This document shows, piece by piece, positions 22,829-36,812 of a stretch of 64,000 nt of DNA (positions are counted from its first letter, which is position 1; each line of letters begins with the position of its first letter). The notes under the pieces were generated by a model. It was not told the DNA's origin, made no database searches, and saw only the letters and a list, made by a program, of their open reading frames with translations. The position numbers and the translations under genes were made by a program. The DNA lies in NCBI GenBank assembly GCA_033980235.1, contig CM067065.1, positions 4,191,847 through 4,255,846 on the forward strand, in the 5' to 3' direction. Origin of the DNA: Diadema setosum. Taxonomy: Eukaryota; Echinodermata; Echinoidea; Diadematoida; Diadematidae.

Positions 22829-24507
22829 CGCTTGTTATTATCTATTTAGAGCATGATATGTAAAAGAATTGAATAAAATGTATTGTTTTACTAATAAAAT
22901 TAGCACTCATGATGGAGAAGAAAAATAACAGTTTCAATAACTATTATTGACGATAAATTATGGATGAGCTTTCATAGAAAATCACGCTCAGCTTTACGTG
23001 GGTCCTCACCTTCATCGCAGCGCGGGTCGCTTGAAAACATGGCCGAACCCGTTGGGAGCTAAGTCAGTCGAGCAGACGACGAAAGTCTCCAAAACATTAA
23101 ATAATTGCATTACTAGTTATTACAAGAGGTAATAGACAATGGAATTATCAAGATACATGCTCCGAACACTATACCCTTTAGCCAGTAATCCAGGATCTGT
23201 CTTCCCTTTGAACGTAGTTACCAGCACATCTTGTATACAAATACTGCATAATTTTAATCTCATTTCAATCTTTAACATGATTCAATACTTTTTTGTGTTA
23301 AGACAAAATATAGAGGAATTCGCGGAAGTGTTATGCTAAAATCTACTTATCTACACGAGTTTTATGTAACTAATTACATTGAAGCAAAAAAAAGTTGTGT
23401 TTGAAATGAAATTTATTCTTAGCTACTGTAAATCAAACATTATTCTCTCGCCTAGTAAGTATTTTTGAGGCGATAGATGATGATGATGATGATTATTTTC
23501 GTTGTCATTATTATTGTAATTATTATCATTATCATCATTTCGCGTAGATCCTAAACCACAATGAGTTAAAGTCTGTTTTTGAGTGTTCGTTTCTTTGATA
23601 TCCCATTACGGGCTTTGGTGCTGTAACCATAAAACGAATCAAAACACAGACTCAGTCACATGTTTTGCCACCTACTTTTTGACATACAGTCGCACGTTCT
23701 TAATAGAAAGGGGAAAAAAGAGTAAGGACGTCATTTAGTGATTTTCTCTCTCTCACACACTTAGCCAAAGCTTTCCCCGGGCGTGGATTTCTTGTTGAGT
23801 GAATGGAAGATAACCTTTACTTGTCTATTTTGTCGCCACTGGTAATACACGTAATGCAGAGGAGGGGTACCGGGATGTCTCCTATTTCTGTAAGCATCTA
23901 ATTAGCTCAGCACTTAAATGGTCTTAGAGGGAGAACCTACAGTTAAATATCGAAGAAGATACTTAAAGTGCACCCTCAGCGTTGTGTGCTGATTTTAATC
24001 TTGAGAAGTTCTATACGAGACAAGACAAAAAAAAAAAAAATAAACAACGTGTCACGTGTACAAAAAAAAAAGGTCGCTAAGTGAGATTTCACTTTTGGTT
24101 GTCAGTCATTTGGGATTTTCTTTTTCTTTTCTTTTTTTTCATTATCTTTCAAAATAACACTTCGTGCACAGCCGATTTGTTCATTAATGCATGTTGCACT
24201 GCCTCAATACGTTGATGACAGCGACTTAATGCACAGAATATAAGAGAAAGAGAGAAAGAAAAAAGAAAGAAGTAGGCCCCATGTAATGTGTTATCAAGTC
24301 TTTGGAACATGTTTGATTCCTCATTATGCATAATATGTTCTTCCTTCTTTTGAAAGGAAAAAAAATATAAACACACTTTTCCCCTTTAATCTATTTCTTT
24401 CATTCACTGCAATATTGAAAGTAAAGATCTAACATGCTGTACGAACTACCCATTACTTATATTGGATCCATTCCCATTTATTATCAAAATCATGACGCCC
24501 TCAGTGT
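22829..24507. other. Non-coding stretch
   Basis: No gene is recognised. It includes a GATGAT/TTATTATC-type tract at about 23475-23540 and several A-runs. Confidence 0.5.
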
Positions 24508-24597
24508 CACAAACACACACACACACAGGCACACACACACAAACACATACACACACACACACGCACACACACACACTCACAGAGAGAGAGAGAGAGA
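24508..24597. repeat. (CA)n plus (GA)n compound microsatellite
   Basis: Interrupted CA units run directly into a GA tract (24579-24597). Confidence 0.95.
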
Positions 24598-24604
24598 TTA
24601 TAAG

Positions 24605-24662
24605 TCAAATCAAATCAAATCAAATCAAGCCAAATCAAATAAAGTCAAATCAAATCAAATAA
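24605..24662. repeat. (AAATC)n tandem array
   Basis: About eleven AAATC-like pentamers. The same pentamer forms the 3' tail of the SINE at 49.3-49.6 kb, so this array may be an orphan SINE tail, but no SINE body precedes it (the CA/GA tract does). Confidence 0.8.
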
Positions 24663-25400
24663 ATATGACATAGTATACTTCTTGTCTGCATGTCCCTGAT
24701 GACTGTACAACTCCATTTGACACACACATAAGACACAGGCATTGCTTTTAAGCATACATTTCACACCTGGCAACACACATGCACAACAAGAGCCGGAAGT
24801 CCGTTACCAATGATGTCTCATCCATCTGCACATCAACCAACTGACCCAACGCGCATAATAACTAATTATTCTCCATGGGAGAAAACATGCTAAGTCCGGG
24901 ATCATCCATCGTTAATGCAACATTTTGATGGTGCATCGATTACCCTCGATCTTCGACCCTCAACCGATGCATGAAGTAATCCAATAAATTGGATATGATT
25001 TTATGTGACTCCCTGGCGCAGTTAGCAGCAAATTTGCAATAAAACACGTCGGGGCAATTTTCAGCCAAGCAGAATGAAAAGCGACCAAGAGATGACAACA
25101 CAGTCGTATCCGCGTTATCGGAACCAACCGCATGGAAATAAGTTATCTTCCCTGATTAAAAGATATCAGAAAACGATTTTTTTTTCTCTCATTTTTTTTA
25201 AACTGTCAAAGGTAAAAGGAAAAGTATTGTTGTAATAATAAATGACGTTTTATGATTTATTCCCGTATAACGAGGTCCCTATTAACCCTTTTTTGTGCAT
25301 TGAGTGCAGATTGGAACAGAAAATCCCATAGCGTTGCGCGCACTGCCGAAAAGATCCTGGCATGGAAAGGTTTAGTTGGTTGCCGTCGTATCACTTAACT

Positions 25401-25762
25401 AAAGCCCGCCGCACACTATACGACTCATGACTATACGACCTTAAGACCATAAGACCCAGTCGTATGACCTGCCAACGCACAATATACGACCTGACGTATA
25501 CAAGTAAGCTTACGACTGTTCTGTCTTCAGTACATTTTACCAATGAGTATTAGCGCACGCAGTGCGCACTGCGGACGCTTGCATTTTACTGTATTGTGAA
25601 TGGTTGAAAGCCCACGACCGGTTGTAGAAACTCAACATGTCAAATCTCTACGACTGGCGCTAAGACCCAGTCGTACGACTGGAAACTGGTAAGACTGTGA
25701 CGTCACACTTCCAGTCTTAGCGTCGTACGACTGGTCGGATTGTATAGTGTGCGGCGGGCTTT
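25401..25762. mobile_element. 362-bp inverted-repeat DNA element
   Basis: The left end AAAGCCCGCCGCACACTATA and the right end (its exact inverse, ending GGGCTTT at 25762) form a terminal inverted repeat of 22 bp or more. The triplet ACT flanks both sides (25398-25400 and 25763-25765), consistent with a 3-bp target duplication. Inside, the palindromic word CAGTCGTACGACTGG and its variants recur (about 25470, 25668 and 25720), so much of the element can fold on itself. It encodes no transposase. The 3-bp duplication would fit Harbinger-like or Zator-like families, but ACT is not the usual TWA of Harbinger, so I leave it unassigned. Confidence 0.85.
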
Positions 25763-25765
25763 ACT

Positions 25766-28700
25766 TGTCTCAACTGCGTAGAACAGTATATATGTCCCTT
25801 TTCTTTCTATGAGTGATCTTTCTCCAGTTCGTTCTTCCCTGGGCTGCATGACCAGCCTCTGTCGATTTGGTTTCTCCAGTGACTGGAGGAAGTCTGGGTG
25901 GTCTTTTTCCTTGTTTGTTTGTTTTGTTTGTTTGATTGATTGATTTTTTTTAAGAGAGAGAGAGAGAGAGAAAGTAATCATTGAAGACTTAGGATGGGAT
26001 CGCACCGAAGTCTCAGATTTAGCGCCGCAGATGGCAAATCGGAATGATGAGTGCTTTGTAGATTGTCTCTTTAGATAATCTAGTGATAATCTGGTTGGTC
26101 CGTGATTATCATACCTTTTCAGCTTGCAAAATGCTGTATCATTCCAGCTTTTGATGGGAAAGCGACTCGTGGCAGAGGAACATATCTACAATGAAATTCA
26201 AACCAAAGACACGGGTTATTGCTCTAATAAACATGTCAGTTAGTCACCGTTCGTGCATTGCAGGTGAGTCCTCCCCCCCCCCCCCACCTCCCCTTTCCCT
26301 TCTTCCTGGCGTTGTTAGCATTGGTTGCGAATTCCCCACTCTTGTTCTCTCTCTTTCTGATTCATGCAGTCTAACCGAGTTTCGACAAGCTCGCATTTAC
26401 GTCGTTTTAGAGTTCCTTCCGTCGTAGCTCAAATTCGCTGCTAAGAGCTGGTGAACAGTTATCGTCCAAATGGCGAACAATCAATCAGTTTAATAGCCCA
26501 TTAGTGCCAGAAACTTTTTTTCCCCTTGGTTGTTGTGTATCCCCTAAGATTAAGATGATCACCCGGTATTGAAATCGTTATCATGACAAATAGCAACGAT
26601 TGATAACCAGAAGCATGTAATAATGTTTCATCTTGCTGATCCGCCATTAGGAAAGATTCGGATTTCACTTCTTTCTTTATTTTCTTTTTCTCAGTCAATT
26701 CCAGCCAGGCTAAATGTAAACCAGAAGGCAAGAACATGATTTATTTCAACAAATTTGTGTTTTTGTGTCCGCGTTGTATCGGGTGATGAAGATGAGCTAT
26801 GTTCATTGATACGATGATATGATATTTTGCATACCGGTATATTCCCATGCAGTAGTTATCTACGGTAGATCTAAACTCATTCCCTGTCGGACGTATCTCT
26901 TCTCTCTCCTTACACGATGGGATCCTACTATCTATCTTTCTATTATGTCATACGACAAGTCATGTCTTTGTTTTTCTTTTCTCGTTCAAAACTTTGTGTG
27001 TGTATGTGTGTGTGTGTGTGTGTGTGTGTTAGTGCATATTACACGCAATATGAGAACTTATCTTATTTCTCTTATTTCTCTGTATGGTTCGGCTAGGGAA
27101 CATTATTTCATTCCTAAGCATGATATTATAAGGAAGATGGAATAGTCAGGAAATTTAAACACCTGGGTTATACACTATAGGAAAATTGCTTTATGTATTC
27201 CCTTCGATACTGTTTGGCAAAATCAGGTTTATGAAGTATGCAAAATTGCTGCTAAAACAGAATCATTCAAGCATTTGACATTTATCCTGATTGTATGAAA
27301 ATTTATGTCATTCGTCTTGATGGCCTGAGAAATGTTTGGCCTATCTGGAGACTTAAGGCAGATTGCTATTAACTTACAACACATGCCCATTGTGAACAAG
27401 AAACTGGAGTTGTTCAATGTCAAATCATTCTTAACAGATGCTAACCTTTCCAGAAACTGAGGTTTTTGGATACCTAAGCTTATCTTGATAGGTGAGGATA
27501 GTTGACTCCGTACGGGGCGGGGGCATTATAGGGTAACCTGCAACTTCATTAGCAATGCGAATCCTAACATTTACTTATATCAACAACAAACATACAATCG
27601 ATGAACGAAGGGCAACTGTACCATAACCTTATTATTCGCTGTTGTACTATCCACGCAGAGAACAAAGTCACGTGTGTACCATCATTCAAATATTCTATTC
27701 CTTACTTTTCCCCCGATCTTCTGAGAATTCCTAGCAATCAGTTTTGCGCTAAAATCTCTGAATATAATTTAAAGACTGAAGCTTACCATTCAATATTAAA
27801 AGCTACTTTCTCTCATGCTCCAGGCGCTACATCATGATCATCAACCACTCATCAAAATTGGCAACTGCTAGACTAACCTTGCAGACTTCAGACGAATTGA
27901 CGAACAGGGAAAAGGGCACGTGATGTTAACGTTTCTATGAAAACAGACTGTATGTGCAGTAATTATCGGGAAAAAAAAAAAACGTATCCCGCTAAGAAAT
28001 GAGGAAATTGTTAATGAATATCTTTGATAACCAGTGATTCTGAAAAGAATAGTCTTACTTTCATTGTATACACAAAGTATAATGCTTTTACACTTCTGTT
28101 TGGGTAATAATAACGTTTGCGTTCACTCTTACGTCATTGGCCATTTCTTTATGCAAGATAGCTGAGAAAATTACATCTCAAAAATGTCTTGTCGAATGTA
28201 TTCTTTTTTTGAATGTTCTTATTCAATCAACTCGTTTCACAGTCGTTGTAGATACATCGGAGCTATGATAACACCAAATCAAAACATAGGTATCGAATAA
28301 ATACCTCTTTGTTGACCAAAAAGTAACGTCATCACTGTTAACCAATACAATGTATTCTTTCTTTCCAATGTAACCCTTCTGATGATAATAACAGCACAGA
28401 AAAAAAAAATACAACAATTACCTTGAGAGGAAAATGATCACACTTATCATGTAATTATCTTCATTTGACAGAAATTGTGGTGGTGGATATCGACCCATAA
28501 GGTAACAAGTTACTTATTTCTGCTAAGAAAAAAAGAAGAATGAGCATTGTGACACTTAAATAAAGTGAATGGATCCACTAGGCCCTGGTACGGAATGTAG
28601 CGAAGCCTCGTCTCGTGACTTTCAGATGTAATGACCTATGTCCATCTACTTTAGAAGTAACTACAACCAAAAACTCTTTCAGAAAAACAAAAATGAATTA

Positions 28701-29482
28701 CATCCATAACAAACCAAATGACCATTATGGTATTCATCTCACGTACTGGACTTAGTTATGATGGTTAAGTATCATTTGCAATGTACAAGATTACATCAAT
28801 ACGGTTGTAAGCTAGTACCGCATGATCCTATTCAAATCCTCGCGATATTCAACTGCTACTTAAATTCAGAGCACCGTCCATGTGATTCTATTCGATTTAT
28901 TCATTCGTTAGCTCTCTCACCACTCCATTGTAAATCACTCACGCTCTACTGGGATTAGCACTGACCTTACCCTGGCTACTAATGAGGCAGTTTGTTGGTC
29001 AAAATGATCGCCTGTTGATGGTGTTTTACAATTCAATGCTGTGGATTTAGTCTTTTCGTAGAATGCCAGTAGCCCCGGCAGAGGTATGTGCATGGCCTTA
29101 CGGAGTTCTATTCCTAGGTGACCGATAATGATGGAATATTTAATGCGCCGTACACATATTGAAAATCACACATGTACAAACATTCACGCATTTTTATATG
29201 AATGCGTGAGTGTTGTGACGTGTGTAATTTTACGTGTTTACATGTGCGTGTTGTTATTTGGGTTATGTTCTTGAGGTTTAAGTCTTTGACTTAGCTGTAG
29301 ATAGATGCTTGAGAAATATAAAATGTATTCATCATTTTGAATCGCAAGTAGCATGATAGAACAAAATGTGGATACGAATTTTACACGTGTCTTTGTACGA
29401 AGGAAGACATACATTACGTGGCATTGAATGAAATTGTAATGACCCGCGTTTGTATCAGCACATCATGCGAGACATTTATTGC
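25766..29482. other. Non-coding stretch with small microsatellites
   Basis: It contains (GA)n at 25954-25971, a 13-base C-run at about 26273-26285 and (GT)n at about 26996-27029. No gene or transposon is recognised. Confidence 0.5.
29182..29214. repeat. Imperfect hairpin
   Basis: CATTCACGCATT and AATGCGTGAGTG are inverted with one mismatch around a short loop. No T-run or gene adjoins it. Confidence 0.45.
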
Positions 29483-29592
29483 TTAAAGGAACATTATAGA
29501 CGATTTTCATAATTTCACATCATGTAGTACATAAATCAACAGGTCTATGTGTTGACTTGGAATTTAAATTGTGGCCCTTGAGCAGATAAACT
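29483..29592. repeat. Dispersed repeat B, copy 1
   Basis: From TTAAAGGAACATTATAGACG through ACATCATGTAGTACATAAAT to GTGGCCCTTGAGCAGATAAA, this stretch aligns colinearly with 42,752-42,872. The two are clearly related but well diverged. The class is unknown; no inverted ends or tail are visible. Confidence 0.65.
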
Positions 29593-30697
29593 AATAATCT
29601 GTACTCTTAAAGAAATTGCAGTCAACAGTGTTGATGACAAATGAGTTTTACATATTTTAGAAATATAGCAGTGTAATTCCATTACAATACCGCTTGCTTA
29701 ACAAGTTTACCTGTGTAGAATCTATGTATGCCTTTTCACTTGTTGTTCTGCTTCCTTGAGCCCCAACTCATGCATTCGTATGGTGAGACTGTCGCTTTTA
29801 TCCTCCTTTTTCATTGCAATTTGTTATAGATTTTGAAAACAGTGTTATTCCTTATCCCAGTATTCTGAAACACTGTACTCGGTATAACTTATCTATAGTT
29901 TTTAATGTAAGTGTCTGAAAATCTTCCGGAGGTCTCCTTGAATGAATTTTGCTCAGCTGCCAACCACGGGATTAATCATTATGATGCCCCGATTGGCTCA
30001 ACACATCACGCGCACTGAACGTCATAATATAAACGCAGAAGGTCGCAAAAGTCAGACAAGTCGTACAAGTGTTAATTGGTTTTAGAGACGTATGTGTATA
30101 CGTAAAGAGCAAGGTCTCTTTGAGGAGCGCTTGATTAAAATGGGCCCAAAAAAGAAAAGAAAAGGAAAAACAAATTTCGTTGGCCAACTGCAAAAGGAGC
30201 CATGCCTTACATTGGTACATTGTATAGGTATATAGTGTTGGCCACAGGCTAATCGGAGAGGTAACACAATCTCATATCTTATCCGAAGAAGTCAGCCATC
30301 TATCAAGATAACAACTGACCTTTCGCTGTGGCTATCCCCGACTTTCTTTCCCCTCCCCCACTCTTTTCTTCTTTTCCTCTCCCTCCCTTACCCGCGTGAT
30401 CAATCTGTCACAGTCATAAATCAGGAAAAGAATAAATAGCGAAAATTGTCATCCCTGAAGAAAAGCAGTCAGCGTGCGTCGGGAATATCATGAGAAAAAG
30501 TGGTCAGGGCAACACTAACTCCTCAGTCTTCATCTTCTTCTCATTCGGGCAAGCACTCTACACAAGACCCACATGCCAGGGGGAAATATCGCAGCAATTC
30601 GCTTTGTCACTAAATCTACGACCGTCCGGCGGGATGGCGGGTCGCGGCAATGGACAGCTAGCCATCGTTCATCAAACTGCGGCGTGGCTTAGAGATG

Positions 30698-30822
30698 AGA
30701 GAGAAAGATTCAGACAGAGAGAGAAAGGAAAAGAGAGAGAGAGAAAGGGAAAGAGAGGGAGAGAGGGGAGACGGATAAAGGAAGGAGAGATAAAAAGAAA
30801 GAAAGAGAAAAAGCGGAAGAGA
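30698..30822. repeat. Purine-rich GA tract
   Basis: GAGA and AAAGA units over about 125 bp; a source of artefactual Arg/Glu-rich and Ser/Leu-rich open frames. Confidence 0.85.
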
Positions 30823-31038
30823 AGAGGGGAAAAAAACGCCGCTAACGGGAGGGGGTGAAAGCAGCATCGTGTTACATAGGGCGCGCCATACATTTAGCAG
30901 GGGGTCGCTCGACCTCCTTGCGTCCGCGAAAAAGTTCACTGCATACCCCCCAGTATCAATTACTTGTGAAAATGTCGACACACTGACAACACGGTGCATT
31001 CTGGGAAATCAAAAAATCGGCAAGGGGAATATGTTGTT

Positions 31039-31059
31039 CTCTCTCTCTCTCTCTCTCTT
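31039..31059. repeat. (CT)n microsatellite
   Basis: A short CT tract. Confidence 0.85.
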
Positions 31060-32006
31060 CTGTTATTTTTTGTATGCTTTATTTTCCGTCTGCCCTTCCG
31101 TCTTTGCTCCAAGGATAATCATGAAGGTTCTGCTCTTGATTGCTTTTTCAATACACTAAAGCTTTTGCATGATCGTGTAGAGTAAGTATTTATTTGTCTG
31201 AATGTAGGCTTATAACGCGCGCGCACACATACACACACACTCACACACACAAACACGCCGTGTAATCCCACCTTAGTCATTTTAGTGTAACTTGTGAACG
31301 AATATGTTTTGAGCAAAACGATTGTGCAGGGGTATTCTTACATTATTATATTGCATCAATTATGTGTGAAAGTGAGAACCACCCCAGCCGAAATTTAATC
31401 ACAAAGTGTAAAAATAATTCTGTCAGTTTATTTTGCTCAATGCTTATTTGCTCAAAAGTTGCACTGTTTGTTTATCTCTCTTTTTAACAACGTTCCTGTA
31501 CCAAACTATGGGATATTGTAGGCAGTTTTATACGTAGCTGCTGCGTCGACGTGTTTGTCGTGTCTCAGTGTATAAGTACGACATAAATACCTGGAAGCGT
31601 AGGGATACTATGGGGTGAGAAGGCTTGCTCAGCTGCGCGGATATATTCGAGAATCACTGAAACGAATTATTGTGTACAACGTTATTACTGATTTCTGTGA
31701 AGTACACACACTGACAGCCGAAGAATCTCGACTAGATTCGAACTTTACCGATGAGCGTACGCTTCTATGCATATAATTTTCGCTGAGGCGTGAGTGACGG
31801 GAGCTGTTCGTGGTTTTTGAATGTACCCTGGTGGGCAGCGAATGATGATCGATGCAATCTGGCCATCCATGAATCCCCACGCTACCAGGTCCTCATGATG
31901 TTATCTTTCCTTTTTTTTTAAACCTATTTTAGTTTGTATTCCAGCAATAACCACTACAGATGTGAGTACCAGTATTCAATCTTCTAATATCAAAGACAAT
32001 GAATAA

Positions 32007-32255
32007 AAAAGTTAAATCGCCAAAGGGGTTAGGCATCGTTTCTAAACATTCTAAAGTCTGGCATCAGATAAAGAAAAATATAAACTTTCCAGCGATATCT
32101 CCTTTGCTACACAACGAGGACTTATTCTTGAAGTTATGATGAAAATACATGGTATCCCGTAATTTCTCCTCATTTTTTTCTTTAAGTTGCTCTAACAGCA
32201 AATATCTCATAATTAACAAGATTGGATTTAGCTCCTTTTGGGATAAAACTTTCCA
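32007..32255 (-). mobile_element. Diverged relative of family A (R3)
   Basis: About 249 bp, the same length as family A. The ends are imperfect inverts: left AAAAGTTAAATCGCCAAAGG, right CTCCTTTTGGGATAAAACTT. The interior (ACTTTCCAGCGATATCTCCT, TTCTTGAAGTTATGATGAAA, CAGCAAATATCTC) is the reverse complement, with divergence, of the element at 54.6 kb. It is an old copy in opposite orientation. The target duplication is not clear. Confidence 0.7.
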
Positions 32256-32899
32256 AAACTAACTTATGATGTTTTTACGTCTCCGTTTGAAATGTTCAAT
32301 AATCTGGTATTCATCCGAAAGGCATAAACTCTTCCCTGTTCTCTTATTTCCGCCAAAGACCCCCCTGGACTGGTACTTATCAAATAAACCAGGTTTAATT
32401 TGTTAACAATTAACGTATACGGATGAATTTATTTAACTTATATGAGATGTGTTATTTGTCTCAGGAATGAAATGATATTAAAATCGTCTATAAGATATTA
32501 AATAACAGATGTCATTTGTCATGGAAGAATACAATGACAAATTACAATGCCGAAAATAATGGTCTACTTCTTGTAAAGCTGAAATTGCCACGCAGACTCG
32601 TATAAACCAAGCATAGGAATTCATAAATATTATACGAAAGGCCAGTGTATTTGCTTTGTTTCCAATCTAACTCGCTGGCACCTTTGCGCGCGGCGTATGG
32701 GCTATCAATGACAAACGTTATTCGAAAGCAGGTGATAAGATTTCTCCATAAAGGGGGCAATTTTCTTCAACACCGTCAGAACCATATTAGATGCCGATGT
32801 GGAGGAGCGTGTTTGTGAAACGAGGAGACGAAGCGTCGGCGAGGATGGGACAGAGAGCTAATAAAGATGGCGAGTTATTTGCGCCCAGGTTACGGTTTG

Positions 32900-33066
32900 A
32901 GCAGCCGCCAAAAGTTTGACCCAGTACGTGACGTTTCGCCGGCTATGGTCACGTATTCCCCTCGGTTCACCCAGTGACGTCACATCCTGCGGGGATTCTT
33001 CCTCCCTCCGACAATCACGTGATAACCGAGCTGTCGAGCAGCAGACGCTTCGTTACCATGGAGATG
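32900..33066. promoter_or_regulatory. Cluster of regulatory-type sites
   Basis: Within 170 bp of CpG-bearing sequence lie a half CRE (TGACGT near 32929), a full CRE palindrome TGACGTCA (32975-32982), a TCACGTGA E-box palindrome (33015-33022) and GTTACCATGGAGAT (33052-33065), close to the RFX X-box form GTTRCCATGGYAAC. In animals these sites bind CREB/ATF, USF/MITF-type and RFX factors. Their clustering suggests an enhancer or promoter, but no TATA box, initiator or neighbouring exon is visible. Chance occurrence of some sites cannot be excluded. Confidence 0.4.
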
Positions 33067-33420
33067 CCAGAAGGAACGGGAAGGAGCAAAAAGAACAGGT
33101 CTAACAAATCATGGGGAAAAGACGTGAGAAGTGCTGACCACTCAAGGGAAAAAAGCTTTCAAACTTAACATCCCATGAGGCATCGCGTGACTATGGGCTT
33201 TGCCAGCATCGTCCTCTAGAATGTGCTTCTTTCCCCCGCCTTCTTTGGCGAAACGCGTTTGTCTCTTTTCGCAGCTTCGATTTTCTTTTTTCAGTCTTAT
33301 CCTCAACCTGTTTCTCCTCTCATACTAAATTCTCCTCTCTTCCTTCAACTGTCTAACTCGTTTTATCTCTATTTCACTCTAATTTTTCGTATACCTATAT
33401 CCACGAACATGTCGAACACA

Positions 33421-33480
<60 letters not shown>

Positions 33481-36400
33481 TAATAGGTTTCAGAAAACTG
33501 AATGAAAAATGAACGTTGATATGCAAACACACCTTTCCGTCGTTAACCTGCAATTGCCAATCTCTTGCACAATTAATTGCAACCTTTGTGATTATGTCAT
33601 TTTTTGATTGACATTTTCAAGTTTCTGTATATCTTAGCAACTAACCGATTCGTCCGAGCATGTGTCCATGTTCCTCGCATACTTCCCACAGAGAAGTTTA
33701 AAATTAATTCACAAACAGAAGAGCCAACACAGCCTGGAAATGAAAGTTTGTCCTTTTTATTCTTCCTTTTCGTTTATATTCGCACTGCCGCAGTCGCGAT
33801 GACATCAAACGAAATATGAAAAAAAAAAAGAACAGAAAGAAATCGCCCAAATCGTCCCAGTTTTTGAAGTTTACGAAAAGATGCATTCATTGTTGGCACG
33901 TAGAATATTGCTAACTCTAACAGACAACAGCAAAAGGGGGAAGAGAAATAATACCCCGACTCCTCCACGCAAAATCCCATTCCATCAAGAATTCTGCGTT
34001 GAGGGATATTCAAATTGTTTCTGTCGTGTCTGCACCTCCCTCTCCTCAACTAAATACCTCATCCACCCCCCCCCCCAAAAAAAAAGAAAGAAAGAAGAAA
34101 AAGAGAGAATAAAAAAAAAAAATCGATGCGTTCCCGCAGACACGCAAGACTGTGTATTACCACATGACAGCACTCAGGCCGTGTGGAGAAAATTTTAAAA
34201 CATAAGGCTCAACGGGCAGTAGTACAGTTCTCCTTATTCTATCGGTCATTGATAAATGCGTACGATTTAATCAGGGGATCTTGGTCATGAAACCTGTTAT
34301 ACGCCTATTGTGCCTATACATGTATATATTTATAGTTTATATTGTGTACAAAATATGCATCTAGTTGAATATAGCACCATAAGTCATTCATTGATTTCGT
34401 TATAAACGTTTCGTTCGTAAACTTTCCTTTCTGATCCTTGCATGGAGAGTACAGCGTGTGCGAGTGAGGTGGTGGTGGTGGTGGTGATGGCGGGGGGGGG
34501 GGGGGGGTGGGGGTTGCAGGAATAGAATATCAAAAGTTCCTAAATTAAGCTTTTACAACGTCTTTACCGCCATGACACTAAAGTTTGTCCTTGCTTTGCT
34601 TATCATACCACGCAATTTCGCAATTTCATCAAACTGAAATTGTCAGTTTGTGTGATGAACATATAAATGATTTAAAGGCAAATTTTACAATGCGCACGAA
34701 AATGCAACACATTTACCAACTTAACGATCATGTCATGACATTATCGCGATAAGGCAGTGATTGACAGTCTGTGTCTTTGTTTTCTTTTCTTTTCTTTTTT
34801 CTCTCCGCTCTATTTTTATCACTCAATGTCGCTATAACAAATATCTAATTCCACACTGTTCCATGAGTTTTGAATAGTACATGCATGCCCTAAACCAGCT
34901 TGCTTCCCATGGGCACTGCATTACTTCATGGGGGGGGGGGGGGGGAGTTTGCGAGGCGAATACCGTGTCCTAGCAAACACACGCATGGCTTTAATAAGCG
35001 TCAGTTTTTTTTTTCTTATGCTTTTTTTATACATTCTGATCTCTTGATGCATTCTTCGAAGTAGGCTATATTGTTGCACGTCATCTGCCAGATTTGTGCA
35101 GACACACGTAGAACATATGCTTCGGCTCCTATCGAACAGACTATTTTTATCCACAACTAACGGAATCGATGGATAACGAAATAAATGTATAAATGCATAT
35201 TTTTAGATACAAAATCAATCGCAAAAGAGTTTGTGGAGCCTCTTTCTTTCGATCGCTCGCAGGACGATCTGTATCTTGCTATAAAGACCGACTTTTCTCA
35301 TCTCTCAACTTAGCAACCATCTGCGAGAGAGCGGGAAAATGAAAATAAATAAGTGAAAGTGGTTGATTCCAGAAGGCGCGAGTTCCTGTTTTGTTTTTCT
35401 TTCCTGGCGGATTCCATCTCCACATTTTTTTTTCTCCCGAGACGCTCAACGAGGGCGTCAGATTTCTCATTCTAAGGGGAACCCGAGAGTACGTGAAGAA
35501 GAGCAAGTGTTCCCTTGACCTTCATTTGAGGATAGCCTTTTGAGATCGATTACCAATCATCTCATCCCATGGCTGTCTCTTCTTTCTAGTCTGCATCCAT
35601 CTTCGGAAGATTCCCTCATCTCTCGGTCTGTTCCTATACCCCATCAGCCACCCCCCCCCCCCCCGCGCCATTGGTTCCGATGATTCCTTAACGTCGTTCG
35701 ATTAATGTCCTAGGACGAAAATTATCACCAATTCGACCGCAGCATAAAGTGATTTACGGTAATCTATTACTTTCCGCCTTTTGCTTCGTGTCTCTCCATC
35801 AACCCCCCCCCCCCTCTCTCTCTCTTACACACACAAAAAACAACACATTAATATCATTCATGTTCAACAGATCTCTAATCTATCTCAGGAACCAATCCGT
35901 CGTTATTTTCATTAACTTTATTTTATTACAAAAGCATTCATGTCAGTTTTCAAATACGCTAATATTACTGACTTAAAACATTAACGATTATTTATTTTTA
36001 CATTTGTGTCTATTCATTATGTGTGTATGTATGCATGTATATTCCATGCATTGTATGTAGGCCTATGTAAAACTTTCTATATCGACATAATAATGATTAC
36101 CTATATCTACATGTATTTATCCATCTTTCTTCTTTTTGTATGAATAAAATGATATACATCTTGAATAATGGATTAATAAAAATCCATATTTCCTATAAAC
36201 TGTGCACCTTCTTCATCCTCTTCCCCTGTATAGCTGTGACATCGTATACAGGGAGCCGTTGAATCCCTATGACTGGCTTCATTGAATAATTCAATAAATA
36301 CATGACACCCACCCAAAAGATCTGTCCTTTCCGTACAATGTAATTACATAATCATTGGCTTGATGTAATCATAGACAGCTGACTATTTAAATGACACACA

Positions 36401-36778
36401 AGTAAAGACGTTTTAGACACCACCATCCATTAGCAAGATATGGGTGCAATAACATCGTGTTAACGTCCCCAAATGGCCGCAAGTTCGTTAAATGTAGCTG
36501 CGTAGAGCTGCTGCGGAAGTCTTCCTTATAAAGATGATCACGTGATTAGCTGTGCCGGAGGGTTCATTGTCCGGAAGATTGTTCCTCAGTTTCCAGCTTT
36601 CGCCGGCGACAAACAAGTCTATGAATAACCCACACTCGGATTCAAATTGTATTCATCTCGTAGAGAATTGACTATGACTGGTAACCATTAATTTAATTTG
36701 ACGCCTCGATGAAACTGCAGGAGCAAACTGCGAAAGAAACGTTACACCACCATGAACCATTCTGGTTGTCCAGGCCTG

Positions 36779-36812
<34 letters not shown>

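Noticed and set aside
24508..24662. Short regularly repeated array as CRISPR
   Set aside because: The units are dinucleotides and pentamers without unique spacers, and the DNA is clearly eukaryotic.
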